Notes: generated by a model not told the origin, from the sequence alone. A stretch of DNA of 64,000 nucleotides from Bombyx mori (GCF_030269925.1 NC_085121.1:16385501-16449500), one strand, 5' to 3'. Shown: positions 32,655-43,285, numbered from the stretch's first letter. A program made the numbers and translations.

Positions 32655-35221
32655 AAAAAAAAAAAATTATTAAAAAATTATTAATCAGTTAACATCAGAC
32701 CATAGTGGACAATTTCTGTCTTTTGAATCTAATATGAATCCTAAAGATAAAAATACTCTTGTGATTGTTCCTATTAATAAAAAACGAATTGAGAAGTTTA
32801 GAAATAATATTAAGCAAGAACATTCAGAAATTATTTATAACAAAAACCCAAATTTGTCATACCAGAATATGTTTCAGAGAATTAATTTGGTCTTTACTGA
32901 TATATTTATTCCTAAAACTGTAACATTAAAAAACAAAACCGTGTTCAGCGAGTGGGCCACCACCGGAGTGTACAAGAGTAGAAAAAAGTTATATGATCTG
33001 TACTCTGAAAAAGCTTATAATAATGATGAAACATTTCATCAATATGTCAGGAACTATTCAAAACTATTTAGAAAAGTTTGTTTAGCGGCAAAATCTTTAC
33101 ATTTAAGTGATTTAATAAAAAATGCCCCTGACAAGATAAAGATGACTTGGAACATCATTGGTAGAGAAAGTGGAAAAGTCAGAAATAGCCACCAAGAATT
33201 CTCATTAAAAATAGATGATAAATTGGTAACTAGTCATGAAGATGTGGCTAATGCTTTTGAAAAGTTTTTCTCTGACATTCCAGTTTCAACTACCACTTCT
33301 CTAAATTCATCCCCCACAGCAGCTGAAATATTATTGCATAAACATGTCAACAAATGTAATGAAATTTTTAAATTTAAGGAAATTAATTCAAGCAGTATAA
33401 TAAAAAGTTTTAATAGCCTTAATGTAAAAAATACAGCTGACTTGTGGGGAATATCAGTAAAGATTTTGAAGTCTGTAATAGACATTATTGCTCCTCATCT
33501 TGTTAGTATTTTTAATGACTGTATTAGGTGTGGTGTATTTCCTGACTTAATGAAACATAGTAAAGTGATTCCTCTTTTTAAATCTGGTAGTACTGATGAC
33601 CCCTCTAACTATAGACCTATTTCAGTACTCCCTACGTTGAGTAAAATTTTTGAAAAAATTATTTTGACCCAACTTTTAGAACATTTTAATTCAAATAACC
33701 TGCTTCATAATAAACAATTCGGGTTTACCAGGGGTCGCTCTACAACTGATGCAGGTGCTTATCTAGTCAAAAATATTTTTAAATCTTGGGAGGAATCGCA
33801 TGATTGTCTTGGAATTTTCTGTGACTTATCCAAAGCATTTGACTGTGTTGAACATGAAACATTGGTGAGGAAACTACATCACTATGGTATTAGGGATGGT
33901 GCATTGGAACTTATTACTTCCTATTTATCAGGACGGATACAAACAGTAGATGTGAAAGGTAATAGATCTTCAGGCACCTTGTTGAAAATGGGTGTACCTC
34001 AGGGTTCCATTTTGGGTCCTTTTTTATTTCTAATATATATAAACGATTTACCTAGTTTTATTGAGTCCCGACACGAGGTCGTATTATTCGCAGATGATAC
34101 ATCTTTATTATTTAAAATTAAACGACAACTACAAGTCTATGACGAAGTGAATGATGCGATTTCGTGTGTGGTTCATTGGTTCCGTATCAATAACCTATTA
34201 TTGAATAGTAAGAAAACTAAATGTATTAAATTTACTTTAAAATGTATTAAACCATCTTTAAATGTGAGACAAGTGGATAGTGATGTAATTGTTTCTGAGG
34301 AATCATTGGAGCTTGTTGAGTCAACCGTATTTCTTGGTATAACAGTGGACTCCAAACTGCAGTGGGGACCTCATATTCATAAATTGGCGAGTAAGCTCAG
34401 CTCTGCAGCGTACGCAGTAAAAAAAATTAGAATGTTAACAAACGCGGACACGGCTCGTTTAGTTTACTTTAGTTACTTCCACAGTGTCATGTCCTATGGC
34501 ATTTTGCTATGGGGCAATGCGGCCGATGTAGAAATGATATTTATTCTGCAGAAAAGAGCTATACGTGCTATTTATAACATGCACTCAAGGGAATCCCTGA
34601 GGGAGAAATTTAAAGAAATTAAAGTTCTCACTATGCCATCCCAGTACATTTTTGAAAATTTGATGTATGTTCGTAAACATATTGAGGAGTTTCCTAAACA
34701 GTCGGACATACATAATAGAAATACTAGGAACAAACACAAGCTTGTTGTGCCGATGAGTAGGTTACATAAGATACGAAATTCATTCGGGTGTTTGTCTGTG
34801 CGCCTGTACAACAAAATCCCACATGATGTTCAGAACCTACATATACATAGGTTTAAGAAAACTATTAAAGAACATCTGTGCAATAAAGCTTACTATAAAG
34901 TCAATGATTATCTAGAAGATTGCACAAAGTGGGAATGAGTTGCTCGCTCCAGGCATTTCAATATTGTAGTAATTGTTACGTTATAATACTCAGTGTAAAA
35001 AATTCATATTTAAAAAAATAATAATATTAAAAATAAATAAATAATAATTTTATATGTAAAAAAAAAGACATGCCCGCTGAGTTTCTTGCCAATTCTTCTC
35101 AGGACGGAGGCTAGTTCTTGTGAATTGGCGGTAGTTCTTTTGACGTTCAACAAGTATGTACTTTCATTTATGTTGAATAAAATTTTTTTTGATTTGATTT
35201 TGATTTGATTTGATTTGATTT
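32655..35221 (+). mobile_element. CR1/L2-like LINE, 5'-truncated (layer 4)
   Basis: 2.57 kb element inserted in Jockey ORF1. The 3' tail is a (GATTT)n microsatellite (about 35190-35221) instead of poly(A), as in CR1/L2-type LINEs. The 5' end is cut inside the endonuclease, just before its SDH motif. No clear target duplication; the junction bases CGTATAAGT and ACTTATACG on the two sides are reverse complements of each other, which is probably chance within Jockey sequence. I would guess a Zenon/Daphne-like lineage; clade not proven. Confidence 0.85.
32674..34938 (+). CDS. CR1/L2-like ORF2, truncated: reverse transcriptase
   Basis: The frame is open from 32674 (first ATG 32734, 734 codons). 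It begins with the last endonuclease motif, LTSDHSGQFLSF, then a linker with basic and aromatic residues, then a complete-looking reverse transcriptase: YRPISVLPTLSKIFEKII, NKQFGFTRGRST, CDLSKAFDCVEH, GVPQGSILGPFLF and VLFADDTSLLF (FADD at residues 452-455 from the ATG), followed by a C-terminal region with IYNMHSRESLREKF. No frame breaks. The missing endonuclease means it cannot move itself. Codon use is AT-rich, unlike the GC-rich Jockey around it. Confidence 0.9.
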   Translation, partial: KIINQLTSDHSGQFLSFESNMNPKDKNTLVIVPINKKRIEKFRNNIKQEHSEIIYNKNPNLSYQNMFQRINLVFTDIFIPKTVTLKNKTVFSEWATTGVYKSRKKLYDLYSEKAYNNDETFHQYVRNYSKLFRKVCLAAKSLHLSDLIKNAPDKIKMTWNIIGRESGKVRNSHQEFSLKIDDKLVTSHEDVANAFEKFFSDIPVSTTTSLNSSPTAAEILLHKHVNKCNEIFKFKEINSSSIIKSFNSLNVKNTADLWGISVKILKSVIDIIAPHLVSIFNDCIRCGVFPDLMKHSKVIPLFKSGSTDDPSNYRPISVLPTLSKIFEKIILTQLLEHFNSNNLLHNKQFGFTRGRSTTDAGAYLVKNIFKSWEESHDCLGIFCDLSKAFDCVEHETLVRKLHHYGIRDGALELITSYLSGRIQTVDVKGNRSSGTLLKMGVPQGSILGPFLFLIYINDLPSFIESRHEVVLFADDTSLLFKIKRQLQVYDEVNDAISCVVHWFRINNLLLNSKKTKCIKFTLKCIKPSLNVRQVDSDVIVSEESLELVESTVFLGITVDSKLQWGPHIHKLASKLSSAAYAVKKIRMLTNADTARLVYFSYFHSVMSYGILLWGNAADVEMIFILQKRAIRAIYNMHSRESLREKFKEIKVLTMPSQYIFENLMYVRKHIEEFPKQSDIHNRNTRNKHKLVVPMSRLHKIRNSFGCLSVRLYNKIPHDVQNLHIHRFKKTIKEHLCNKAYYKVNDYLEDCTKWE

Positions 35222-36110
35222 CCATACTTATACGCTCCAGGAGGAGCGCGAACTCCGCGTTGTAATACGCGGAATCCCTAAAGAGTTAGATGTAGAGCTC
35301 GTCAAGGCCGATCTGTTAGAACAGGGCTTTCCAGTGAATTCTGTGCACCGTATGCACACCGGTCGCGGTAGGGAGCCATATAATATGGTTCTAGTCACCC
35401 TCCAGCCTACCCCCGAGGGTAAGAAAATCTTCAACACACAGACCGTCTGTAGGCTCTCCGGTATCGCCATCGAAGCCCCCCATAAAAAAGGCACTCCTAG
35501 CCAGTGCCATAACTGTCAATTGTACGGGCACTCTTCCCGTAACTGTCACGCGCGCCCCCGATGTGTTAAGTGTTTGGGCGATCACGCCACGGCTCTCTGC
35601 GCTCGCGACCAAAAAACCACGACGGAACCGCCTAGCTGCGTCCTGTGTCGAACACAGGGTCACCCCGCGAATTACCGTGGTTGCCCCCGAGCCCCTAAAA
35701 TAAATCGCCGCGTTGCCCGCCAAAACCGCCTCCGAGCTTCCGGCCCAGACATCAAAGCCTCGGCACCCTCTGCGTCGCAGGCTAAGCCAGCGTTCGTTCC
35801 GGCGGCGGTGCCCAGTGTCTCGGCCTGGGCAAAACCGCTGCCGTACACGAACACGGCTACAACTCCCTCCTCCGCGATTCGTCCCGCTCCCGCGACTCGT
35901 CCCTCTCCCGCGACTTGCCCTCCGACCGCGTCCGAAAATCTCGCTTTAGCGATCGACTTCTTTCAGTCGATCAACTTTGAGCGCGTTAACGCTTTGGGCG
36001 ACGCCATTCGCGCTGCCTCCACTGCACAACACTTTATCGCCGTTGTGCAGGAATACGCCGACGTATACGCGTCATTAAATACGTACGTCCTCCCCTCACT
36101 CCGCCGGTAA
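35222..36110 (+). pseudogene. Jockey ORF1, part after the nested LINE
   Basis: Resumes in frame with HTYTLQEERELRVVIRGIPK, the start of the domain that precedes the knuckles (PRE_C2HC-like), then three zinc knuckles: CHNCQLYGHSSRNC, CVKCLGDHATALC, CVLCRTQGHPANYRGC. A basic stretch, a Pro/Ala linker and a helical end follow, as in copy 1. The protein would bind element RNA. The frame itself is open to the stop at 36108-36110, but the LINE insertion separates it from its front part. Confidence 0.88.
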
Positions 36111-36113
36111 TCA

Positions 36114-38990
36114 ATGGCGTATATAAGTAGAATAAAGCCCCTATCCGTAACGATTTTTTAACGCTTACGGTCTCGCAAATCAACGTGATCAGGTTTCTGA
36201 CTTTTTGCGTGACCATCAAATTGATATCTTTTTAGTGCAGGAGACCCTACTTAAGCCCGCGCGCCGTGACCCTAAAATCGCGAACTATAACATGGTCAGG
36301 AACGACAGGCTCTCTGCCCGTGGTGGTGGTACCGTCATTTACTATAGAAGAGCCCTGCATTGCGTCCCGCTCGATCCTCCCGCGCTCGCTAATATCGAAG
36401 CATCAGTGTGCCGAATCTCACTGACGGGACACGCGCCGATCGTTATCGCGTCCGTTTATCTTCCACCGGATAAGATCGTTCTAAGCAGTGATATCGAGGC
36501 GCTGCTCGGTATGGGGAGCTCTGTCATTCTGGCGGGCGACCTAAATTGTAAACACATCAGGTGGAACTGACACACCACAACCCCGAATGGCAGGCGGCTT
36601 GACGCGTTAGTCGATGATCTCGCCTTCGATATCGTCGCTCCGCTAACCCCGACTCACTACCCGCTAAATATCGCGCATCGCCCGGATATACTCGACATAG
36701 CGTTATTAAAAAACGTAACTCTGCGCTTACACTCGATCGAAGTAGTTTCAGAGTTAGATTCAGACCACCGTCCCGTCGTTATAAAGCTTGGTCGCGCTCC
36801 CGATTCCGCTCCCGTCACGAGGACTGTGGTGGATTGGCACACGCTGGGCATCAGCCTGGCTGAATCTGATCCACCATCGCTCCCGTTTAACCCGGACTCT
36901 ATCCCGTCTCCTCAGGATACCGCTGAAGCCATAGACATCTTAACGTCACACATCACCTCGACATTAGATAGGTCATCGAAACAAGTTGTAGCGGAGGACT
37001 TCCTTCACCGCTTCAAATTGTCCGACGATATTAGGGAACTCCTTAGAGCTAAGAACGCCTCGATACGCGCCTACGACAGGTATCCTACCGCGGAAAATCG
37101 TATTCGAATGCGTGCCCTACAACGCGACGTAAAGTCTCGCATCGCCGAAGTCCGAGATGCCAGATGGTCTGATTTCTTAGAAGGACTCGCGCCCTCCCAA
37201 AGGTCTTACTACCGCTTAGCTCGTACTCTCAAATCGGATACGGTAGTAACTATGCCCCCCCTCGTAGGCCCCTCAGGCCGACTCGCGGCGTTCGATGATG
37301 ACGAAAAAGCAGAGCTGCTGGCCGATACATTGCAAACCCAGTGCACGCCCAGCACTCAATCCGTGGACCCTGTTCATGTAGAATTAGTTGACAGTGAGGT
37401 AGAACGCAGAGCCTCCTTGCCACCATTGGATGCGTTACCACCCGTCACCCCGATAGAAGTTAAAGACTTGATCAAAGACCTACGTCCTCGCAAGGCTCCC
37501 GGTTCCGACGGTATATCTAACCGCGTTATTAAACTTCTACCCGTCCAACTCATCGTGATGTTGGCATCTATTTTCAATGCCGCTATGGCGAACTGTATCT
37601 TTCCCGCGGTGTGGAAAGAAGCGGACGTTATCGGCATACATAAACCCGGTAAACCAAAAAATCATCCGACGAGCTACCGCCCGATTAGCCTCCTCATGTC
37701 TCTAGGCAAACTGTATGAGCGTCTGCTCTACAAACGCCTCAGAGACTTCGTCTCATCCAAGGGCATTCTCATCGATGAACAATTCGGATTCCGTACAAAT
37801 CACTCATGCGTTCAACAGGTGCACCGCCTCACGGAGCACATTCTTGTGGGGCTTAATCGACCAAAACCGTTATACACGGGAGCTCTCTTCTTCGACGTCG
37901 CAAAAGCGTTCGACAAAGTCTGGCACAATGGTTTGATTTTCAAACTATTCAACATGGGCGTGCCGGATAGTCTCGTGCTCATCATACGGGACTTCTTGTC
38001 GAACCGCTCTTTTCGATATCGAGTCGAGGGAAACCGCTCCTCCCCACGATCTCTCACAGCTGGAGTCCCGCAAGGCTCTGTCCTCTCACCCCTCCTATTT
38101 AGCTTATTCGTTAACGATATTCCCCGGTCGCCGCCGACCCATTTAGCTTTATTCGCCGACGACACGACTGTTTACTATTCCAGTAGAAACAAGTCCCTAA
38201 TCGCGAAGAAGCTTCAGAGCGCAGCCCTAGCCCTAGGACAGTGGTTCCGAAAATGGCGCATAGACATCAACCCAGCGAAAAGTACTGCGGTGCTATTTCA
38301 GAGGGGAAGCTCCACACGGATTTCCTCCCGTATTAGGAGGAGGAATCTCACACCCCCGATTACTCTCTTTACTCAATCCATACCCTGGGCCAGGAAGGTC
38401 AAGTACCTGGGCGTTACCCTGGATGCATCGATGACATTCCGCCCGCATATAAAATCAGTCCGTGACCGTGCCGCGTTTATTCTCGGTAGACTCTACCCCA
38501 TGATCTGTAAGCGGAGTAAAATGTCCCTTCGGAACAAGGTGACACTTTACAAAACTTGCATTAGGCCCGTCATGACTTACGCGAGTGTGTGTTCGCTCAC
38601 GCGGCCCGCACACACATAGACACCCTCCAATCCCTACAATCCCGCTTTTGCAGGTTAGCTGTCGGGGCTCCGTGGTTCGTGAGGAACGTTGACCTACACG
38701 ACGACCTGGGCCTCGAATCAATTCGGAAATACATGAAGTCAGCGTCGGAACGATACTTCGATAAGGCTATGCGTCATGATAATCGCCTTATCGTTGCCGC
38801 CGCTGACTACTCCCCGAATCCTGATCATGCAGGAGCCAGTCACCGTCGACGCCCTAGACACGTCCTTACGGATCCATCAGATCCAATAACCTTTGCATTA
38901 GATGCCTTCAGCTCTAATACTAGAAGCAGGCTTAGGGACCCCGGTAACCGTACTCGTCGAACTCGACAAAGAGGTCGACGTGCAACCTAA
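36114..38990 (+). pseudogene. Jockey ORF2, broken copy
   Basis: Aligned to copy 1 it has three disabling changes. A 5-base deletion near 36152-36157 shifts the frame right after the start. A C to G change makes TGA at 36568-36570 (WN then stop) within the endonuclease. A single-base deletion near 38588 shifts the last 130 codons. Between these the frames are open: 36205-36570, about 36571-38619 and 38589-38990. It retains glycine in KAPGSDG (codon 37510-37512), where copy 1 has cysteine, and FADD is intact. Confidence 0.92.
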
Positions 38991-39002
38991 CCCACGCATC
39001 AG

Positions 39003-39036
39003 CCCGCTGAGTTTCTCGCCGGATCTTCTCAGCGGG
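39003..39036 (+). promoter_or_regulatory. Jockey 3'-UTR hairpin, copy 2
   Basis: CCCGCTGAG (39003-39011) and CTCAGCGGG (39028-39036), same stem and loop as in copy 1. Confidence 0.65.
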
Positions 39037-39742
39037 TCGCGATTCCGATCCGGTAGTAGATTCATCCGCGAAACAATTGCTCTTGAGTTGTTAGGTCTCC
39101 TTCGGAGGCGCTCGGGCAGTTGTTAGCAAATCCCACCCCTCTTGGCTGAGCCTTTGCTCGCCCACCTGTCCTGGTGAAACCGGAAAGGCCTTCGGGCCAC
39201 CAGTAAACTTTCAATCATAAAAAAAAAAAAAAAAAAAAAAAACATGGTATGTAGTGTGTGTAATGTTTTCTTTATTGATTTAATGTATCTTTTATGCATT
39301 ATTTAAAAAAAAATATTAGCATTGTGCACTTCTTCTCTATATTCTCTATAAGTGTGGAAAATTTTATACTCCTCCGTCCGCCCAATTTTCCTAAAAAGGG
39401 ATACAAAGTTTTTGCTTCACGTATTAATATATAGATTTTTCTATAGTGTACTCTTGGCGAAATTTGTGAGTATAGAAGTGTAATAGTCTTTGAAAATAGA
39501 ATCATAATAATGTTGAAACTTATAATTTCAATTAATTATAGTCGAATCTCGACTACTGCGGGGACCACTAGTTTTGGTAATTGTACGAATAATTAAGTGA
39601 TAACTCCGTTGTGATTTGAAACTCGATGAAATTAAAAGACGACACTAAAAAGAGAGAAGTATTTACATACAAATCGACGGGTGAAAAGCTATTTGGCTTA
39701 AGCGACATTTATCTTTGTAATTAAAGATCACTTTTATTTGGT

Positions 39743-40271
39743 ATAGCGACTCGCCCTCGCTTCGCTTTTTTTTTATTTATTTTTTATTGCTTAGATGGTT
39801 GGACGAGCTCACAGCCCACCTGATATTAAGTGGTTACTGGAGCCCATAGGCATCTACAACGTAAATGCGCCACCCACCTTGAGATATAAGTTCTAAGGTC
39901 TCAGTATAGTTACAACGGCTGCTTCGCTTCGAAAACATTAAATTTTATTATTGAATAGTTGAGTTCCGCGATGTTGCCCGCGGTTATTGTCGTATCGCGG
40001 GTGACGCTCTAAAAAAAGTAGCCTAAGTTACTCCTTATATCATCAGCTACCTGTCAGTGTAAGTCCCGTCAAAATCGGTCCAGCCGTTCCAGAGATTAGC
40101 CGGAACAAACAGACAGACAGACAAGACCGACAAACAGACAGACAGACGAAAATTGTAAAAAAATATATGTTATTTTGGTGTATGTACCGTATATATATTC
40201 ATATGCATGTAGTAAAAAGCGGTTATTTCAATATTCCAAACAGACACTCCAATTTTATTTATATGTATAGA
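39743..40271 (-). mobile_element. Helitron H3-like, with a SINE inside
   Basis: Minus strand: starts TCTATACATATAAATAAAAT, contains GGAACGGCTGGACCGATTTT and GTAACTTAGGCTACTTTTTT, and ends GCGAAGCGAGGGCGAGTCGC followed by TAT where other copies have TAG. A (CTGT)n run (40104-40147 on plus as ACAG) lies inside. The SINE at 39768-39920 sits near its 3' end. Confidence 0.75.
39768..39920 (-). repeat. Bm1-type SINE fragment with 9 bp duplication
   Basis: 5'-truncated minus-strand SINE flanked by GCTTCGCTT at 39759-39767 and 39921-39929, a target duplication inside the Helitron. Confidence 0.88.
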
Positions 40272-40298
40272 TTAGTATCAACGATTCGATGCTTTCAT

Positions 40299-40655
40299 TA
40301 ACCGACTTAAAAAAAAGGAGGAGGTTATCAATTCAACTGTATGGTTTTTTTATGTTTGTTATCCCATAACTTTTGACCGGTTGAACCGATTTTGATGATT
40401 CTTTTTTTATTAGAAAGCTGACGCTTCCCGTATGGTCTTATTTAGTCCAGTTCTGATAATGGTATCCATGAGAAAACCATATAAGTTTTAAATTTGCATT
40501 AAATACGTGCGCAACAAATATATGAATAACTCAATAACTCAATACCACGCCAACAGATTTCGATGATTATTATTGTTTTTAGTGTATATTAATTTGTTTT
40601 GGAATATCTTTTTTTTTCTATTTGAAGTCGATTTTTGTTAAAGCATGTCTATTCA
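40299..40655 (+). repeat. dispersed repeat R5, copy 2
   Basis: Counterpart of 10182-10564. It begins TTAACCGACTTAAAAAAAAGG, includes GGTATCCATGAGAAAACCAT, and ends TTTGAAGTCGATTTTTGTTA. Confidence 0.65.
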
Positions 40656-41209
40656 CGATTATTTTGAACTTCAATTAAAAGTTCAATCCATTCAAATAAC
40701 TGAAGAAGCTTTTATGTGATGATATTTTTTCCAAAAATTAATCTTTTAAAATGGCTCTCCTGTAAAGTTACAAAAATTTTGCTTAAGCCAATTAGCTTTT
40801 CACTCCTCTTTATAGACATGTGTATAAAGAGGACATTTTATTTGCGTTTCGGTATTCGTTGATACCAGTGGCTACACGTGTTTGATTATGTTGTCTTAAT
40901 ATATTTTAGCTTAAGCTGCATCACAGCTTTTCATCTCTCTTGTAGACCAAATCGTCTCTTCTGTGGTCCGCAAATATATAAAAATTGCGATTATGCCAAA
41001 AATAAGACATGTTGATCTCGGTTACAGTGATTAAAATATTGATGATCAATAGTTAAATAATAAATAGTTTGTTTCACACTGATTCTGAGTTTTTTTTTTG
41101 CTGCACTTTTTTGTGCTCTATTATTTGTGTATGACCCACATATAGTTTGCGAGAGAGTGAGGTAGAACATTTCGAAAAGCTTCATTTCTACTGCTTGTAC
41201 ATGATACAC
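40656..41209. other. no feature recognised
   Basis: AT-rich spacer before the poly(T) of Jockey copy 3. Confidence 0.4.
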
Positions 41210-41218
41210 GTCTTTAAT

Positions 41219-41219
<1 letters not shown>

Positions 41220-41283
<64 letters not shown>

Positions 41284-42357
41284 ATTGAAGTATTACTGGT
41301 GGCCCGGAGGCCTTTCCAGTTTCACCAGGACAGGTGGGCGAGCAAAGGCTCAGCCAGGAGGGGTGGGATTTGCTAACAGCTGCCCGAGCGCCTCCGAAGG
41401 AGACCTAACAACTCAAGAGTAGCTGCTTCGCGAATGAATCTACTACCGGATCGGAATCGCGACCCGCTGAGAAGATCCGGCGAGAAACTCAGCGAGCTGA
41501 TTCATGGGTTAGGTTGCACGGCGAACTCTTTGTCGAGTTCGACGAGTACGGTTACCGAGGTCCCTAAGCCTGCTCCTAGAGCTGAAGGCGTCTAGTGCAA
41601 AGGTTATTGGATCTGATGGATCCGTAAGGACGTGTCTAGGGCGTCGACGGTGACTGGCTCCTGCATGATCAGGATTCGGGGAGTAGTCAGCGGCGGCTAC
41701 GATAAGGCGATTATCATGACGCATAGCCTTATCGAAGTACCGTTCCGACGCTGACTTCATGTATTTCTGTATAGATTCGAGGCCCAGGTCGTCGTGTAGG
41801 TCAACGTTCCTCACGAACCACGGAGCTCCGACGGCTAACCTGCAAAAGCGGGATTGTAGAGATTGAAGGGTGTCTATGTGTGTGCGGGCCGCGTGAGCGA
41901 ACACCACACTCGCGTAAGTCATGACGGGCCTTATGCAAGTTTTGTAAAGTGTCACCTTGTTCCGAAGGGACATTTTACTCCGCTTACAGATCATGGGGTA
42001 GAGTCTACCGAGAATAAACGCGGCACGGTCACGGACTGATTTTATATGCGGGCGGAATGTCATCGATGCATCCAGGGTAACGCCCAGGTACTTGACCTTC
42101 CTGGCCCAGGGTATGGATTGACTAAAGAGAGTAATCGGGGGTGTGAGATTCCTCCTCCTAATACGGGAGGAAATCCGTCTGGAGCTTCCCCTCTGAAATA
42201 GCACCGCAGTACTTTTCGCTGGGTTGATGTCTATGCGCCATTTTCGGAACCACTGTCCTAGGGCTAGGGCTGCGCTCTGAAGCTTCTTCGCGATTAGGGA
42301 CTTGTTTCTACTGGAATAGTAAACAGTCGTGTCGTCGGCGAATAAAGCTAAATGGGT
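41220..42357 (-). mobile_element. Jockey-clade LINE, copy 3 (3' third)
   Basis: Minus-strand copy with a poly(A) tail of about 61 bases (poly(T) 41220-41280 on the plus strand) and a 10 bp duplication GTCTTTAATG (41210-41219, 42358-42367). Truncated within the reverse transcriptase, just before FADD. Confidence 0.92.
41509..42357 (-). pseudogene. Jockey ORF2 C-terminal part, copy 3
   Basis: Open from the truncation point: THLALFADDTTVYYSS, the thumb region and the C-terminus ending RRTRQRVRRAT. A few substitutions and a 3-codon deletion near the end distinguish it from copies 1 and 2. Lacks the endonuclease and most of the reverse transcriptase. The apparent ATG at 42408 is in flanking DNA. 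Confidence 0.9.
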
Positions 42358-42398
42358 GTCTTTAATGATGTGATGAACAATGTCACAGTTGAGATGTC

Positions 42399-42504
42399 CA
42401 TGGCGCATTTACGTTGTAGATGTCCATGGGCTCCAGTAACCACTTAACACCAGGTGGGCTGTGAGCTCGTCCAACCACCTAAGCAATAAAAAAAAAAAAA
42501 AAAA
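42399..42504 (+). repeat. Bm1-type SINE, 3' fragment
   Basis: From TGGCGCATTTACGTTGTAG to CTAAGCAATAAAAAAAAA, close behind Jockey copy 3. Confidence 0.85.
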
Positions 42505-43285
42505 TATGACGCCCAGTTTATTCATCATCATATGCCGAACAGTCATAAATAATTCTGACGTATTTTAAAAGTTTTCTAAAGAAATACACGATACGAATTG
42601 TCTACAAAAGACTAACACGACGAAGGAATTATTGTGTGATAAAAACTAGCCCGGGTAATTTGGTCAACGTGATATCTTTTCATAGTGTAATATAGCTGCC
42701 ATTATTCTGGCTATTTCTCGTCTTAAAACTGTTTTAAGAGGTAGGATCGTCGTTGAGATTACAACCTCATCTATCAAGGTTCAAATGAATATCCAGACAG
42801 CTAGATTGAACACGAAAGTTAAGCTTCTTATTTCAACATTTATCGTTTTGAAATACCAAAATCTTTAACTAATAACAAAGTCAAAAATGTTTGTTACATA
42901 ACCTTTTTAAGGAAGCCACGTTAGTTCCTGCGAATCTTCGGGATTTGAACGAACCTAATTTAAGGCTTCTACGTGCCTCGCATCTTAAAACGAGAACTTT
43001 GGTCGCTCGAAGCTCGAAAAGCGGTTACGTAAAAATTTCGCTACCCGTAGGAAAGTTTGTGGCGCTAAATTACTGCGAGGCGAAAGTAATTATCTTTTGA
43101 ATGGGGAAATATATTGAAGATTGCGTGTGTCTGAGTTCGTACGTCGATAAAAAGGTTTTTCGTCTTTATTCGGACGGGATTTGAAATCGTCGTGGTCTCA
43201 AATCTCGCAGGCAAGTACACAATGGATATAACTCTAAAATGCGTCGATAGACGATAAACTAATAAATAATAGTTTAAAAAAATTA
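42505..43285. other. no feature recognised
   Basis: Spacer. A 69-codon frame at 42891-43100 and its antisense neighbour have no motif. Confidence 0.4.

Larger units (their letters stand above)
32441..39241 (+). mobile_element. Jockey-clade LINE, copy 2 (layer 3)
   Basis: Flanked by the 13 bp duplication ACATGGTATGTAG (32428-32440 and 39242-39254), with a poly(A) tail of about 22 bases. Longer than copy 1: it keeps more of ORF1. It is interrupted by a CR1/L2-like LINE at about 32655-35221. Inactivated by the insertion, a 5-base deletion, a stop and a 1-base deletion (see ORFs). Confidence 0.93.
32202..39435 (-). mobile_element. inner Helitron H1 (layer 2)
   Basis: Minus-strand H1 Helitron in two parts, 32202-32440 and 39242-39435. 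Its termini, CTAG and TCTATATATTAATACG, abut the outer Helitron between A and T without any duplication. Split by Jockey copy 2. Confidence 0.9.
31911..39571 (+). mobile_element. outer Helitron H1 (layer 1 of the nest)
   Basis: Plus-strand H1 Helitron in two parts, 31911-32201 and 39436-39571. It lacks the first bases TCTATATATT; the recognisable part begins AATACGTGAAGC. It ends with the hairpin region and CTAG at 39568-39571. The two parts join as TTATTAATA/TTTTTCTATAG, which matches the uninterrupted copies. Confidence 0.85.
31881..39600. repeat. direct repeats of about 29 bp around the nest
   Basis: TTTTGGTAATTGTGCGAG... (31881-31909) and TTTTGGTAATTGTACGAA... (39572-39600) agree at 27 of 29 positions and flank the outer Helitron. 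Helitrons make no target duplication, so these need another explanation. Confidence 0.75.

Noticed and set aside
32645..35234. inverted target-site duplication CGTATAAGT / ACTTATACG around the nested LINE
   Set aside because: Both stretches fit normal Jockey ORF1 codons (RIS before, HTYT after), so the inverse match is most likely coincidence.
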